The position numbers were made by a program, and so were the translations under genes. Of a DNA stretch of 64,000 nucleotides, positions 63,696 to 64,000 are shown in pieces; position 1 is the stretch's first letter, and every line of letters begins with the position of its first letter. Under the pieces are notes generated by a model. It saw only the letters and a program-made list of their open reading frames with translations. It had not been told where the DNA came from and did not search any database. Source of the stretch: Slackia equolifaciens (GTDB lineage Bacteria > Actinomycetota > Coriobacteriia > Coriobacteriales > Eggerthellaceae). Where the stretch lies: contig NZ_QIBX01000001.1 in the NCBI RefSeq assembly GCF_003725995.1, forward strand, positions 1 to 64,000. The letters run 5' to 3'.

Positions 63696-64000
63696 TCACT
63701 GCCTCGGCGGTTTTCTATCGCGCGCGGCGGCTTCCATGCGATATGCTTCCCAACCGGCCTCGCCCGGCTGATAGAAGCACCCGCGCTCCAAGCCCTCGGG
63801 CAGGTAGCGCTGCTCCACCCAATGACCGGGATAGTCGTGCGGATACTTGTACTCGCCGTAACGCTCGCTGCCGGGGCGATGACGGTCGCGCAGATAGCTG
63901 GGTACGTCGCGCTTGGGGCCGCGGCGAACCTCGGCGAGCGCGGCATCGATGGATGCCTCTGCCGAGTTGCTCTTTGGCGCAAGAGCCATATAGATAACAG
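63696..64000 (-). CDS. rarA: Replication-associated recombination protein A (RarA/MgsA), C-terminal end
   Basis: The frame runs in from the window edge. The last 100 residues match the RarA tail: ALAPKSNSAEASIDAALAEV, VPSYLRDRHRPGSERYGEYK and YPHDYPGHWVEQRYLPEGLE, GCFYQPGEAGWEAYR. RarA is a AAA+ clamp-loader-like ATPase acting at stalled forks; its ATPase part lies outside. Stop at 63696. Confidence 0.9.
   Translation of the reverse strand, partial: VIYMALAPKSNSAEASIDAALAEVRRGPKRDVPSYLRDRHRPGSERYGEYKYPHDYPGHWVEQRYLPEGLERGCFYQPGEAGWEAYRMEAAARDRKPPRQ

Overview
The window looks like chromosome of a GC-rich, anaerobic actinobacterium of the class Coriobacteriia, most likely family Eggerthellaceae. 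The evidence is gene content: a Tat-exported FAD-dependent reductase paired divergently with a membrane-type LuxR regulator, a sodium-biotin style two-subunit carboxylase, the MEP isoprenoid pathway, and the orders dxs-xseB-nusB-Asp23 and alaS-ruvX-mltG-aroC-aroK-pepQ-efp, nearly all on the minus strand. Species cannot be fixed from the sequence alone.

Layout. 1-0.13 kb is the end of an insertion sequence. 0.2-7.7 kb carries a U32 (TrhP-like) tRNA hydroxylation protein, a PEBP protein, a bile-acid/sodium symporter-family carrier, and proS-ispG-rseP. 7.9-11.9 kb holds a DUF4013 membrane protein, the flavoprotein reductase and the N-terminal half of its LuxR regulator. 11.93-27.7 kb is an island that cuts this luxR gene in two: its left edge carries a tRNA-Val(GAC) 3' fragment, then a very GC-rich block (ssb and small plasmid/ICE-type genes), an OB-fold membrane protein, and a tightly coupled five-gene operon (S1-domain SF1 helicase, PIN nuclease, coiled-coil protein, double AAA+ ATPase, NrdG-like radical SAM protein). 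The LuxR HTH half lies on the other side at 27.7-28.1 kb. I do not recognise the five-gene operon as a named system; it is the main candidate for something new, perhaps anti-phage or RNA quality control.

28.1-36 kb returns to core genes: dxr, cdsA, uppS, frr, pyrH and htrA. 36.7-41.9 kb is a metabolic cluster: a DDAH-like hydrolase and two DUF917 genes flanking a hydantoinase/oxoprolinase subunit, plus a 56-residue membrane protein. 42.4-64 kb is dense core: yjbR-like, tlyA, dxs, xseB, nusB, Asp23, accC, an OadA-BCCP fusion, efp, pepQ, aroK, aroC, yqeG, mltG, ruvX, alaS, an AI-2E family permease, a DUF948-like protein and the end of rarA.

How it works together: dxs, dxr, ispG, uppS and cdsA supply isoprenoid and phospholipid precursors; aroK/aroC the shikimate pathway; accC and the fusion protein a pyruvate/oxaloacetate-type biotin carboxylase. 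Four promoter regions (symporter, both DUF917 genes, carboxylase) share a 16-bp palindrome CTYTA-N6-TAAAG, suggesting one regulator for uptake and carboxylate metabolism. Intergenic regions are unusually rich in decayed tandem and inverted repeats.
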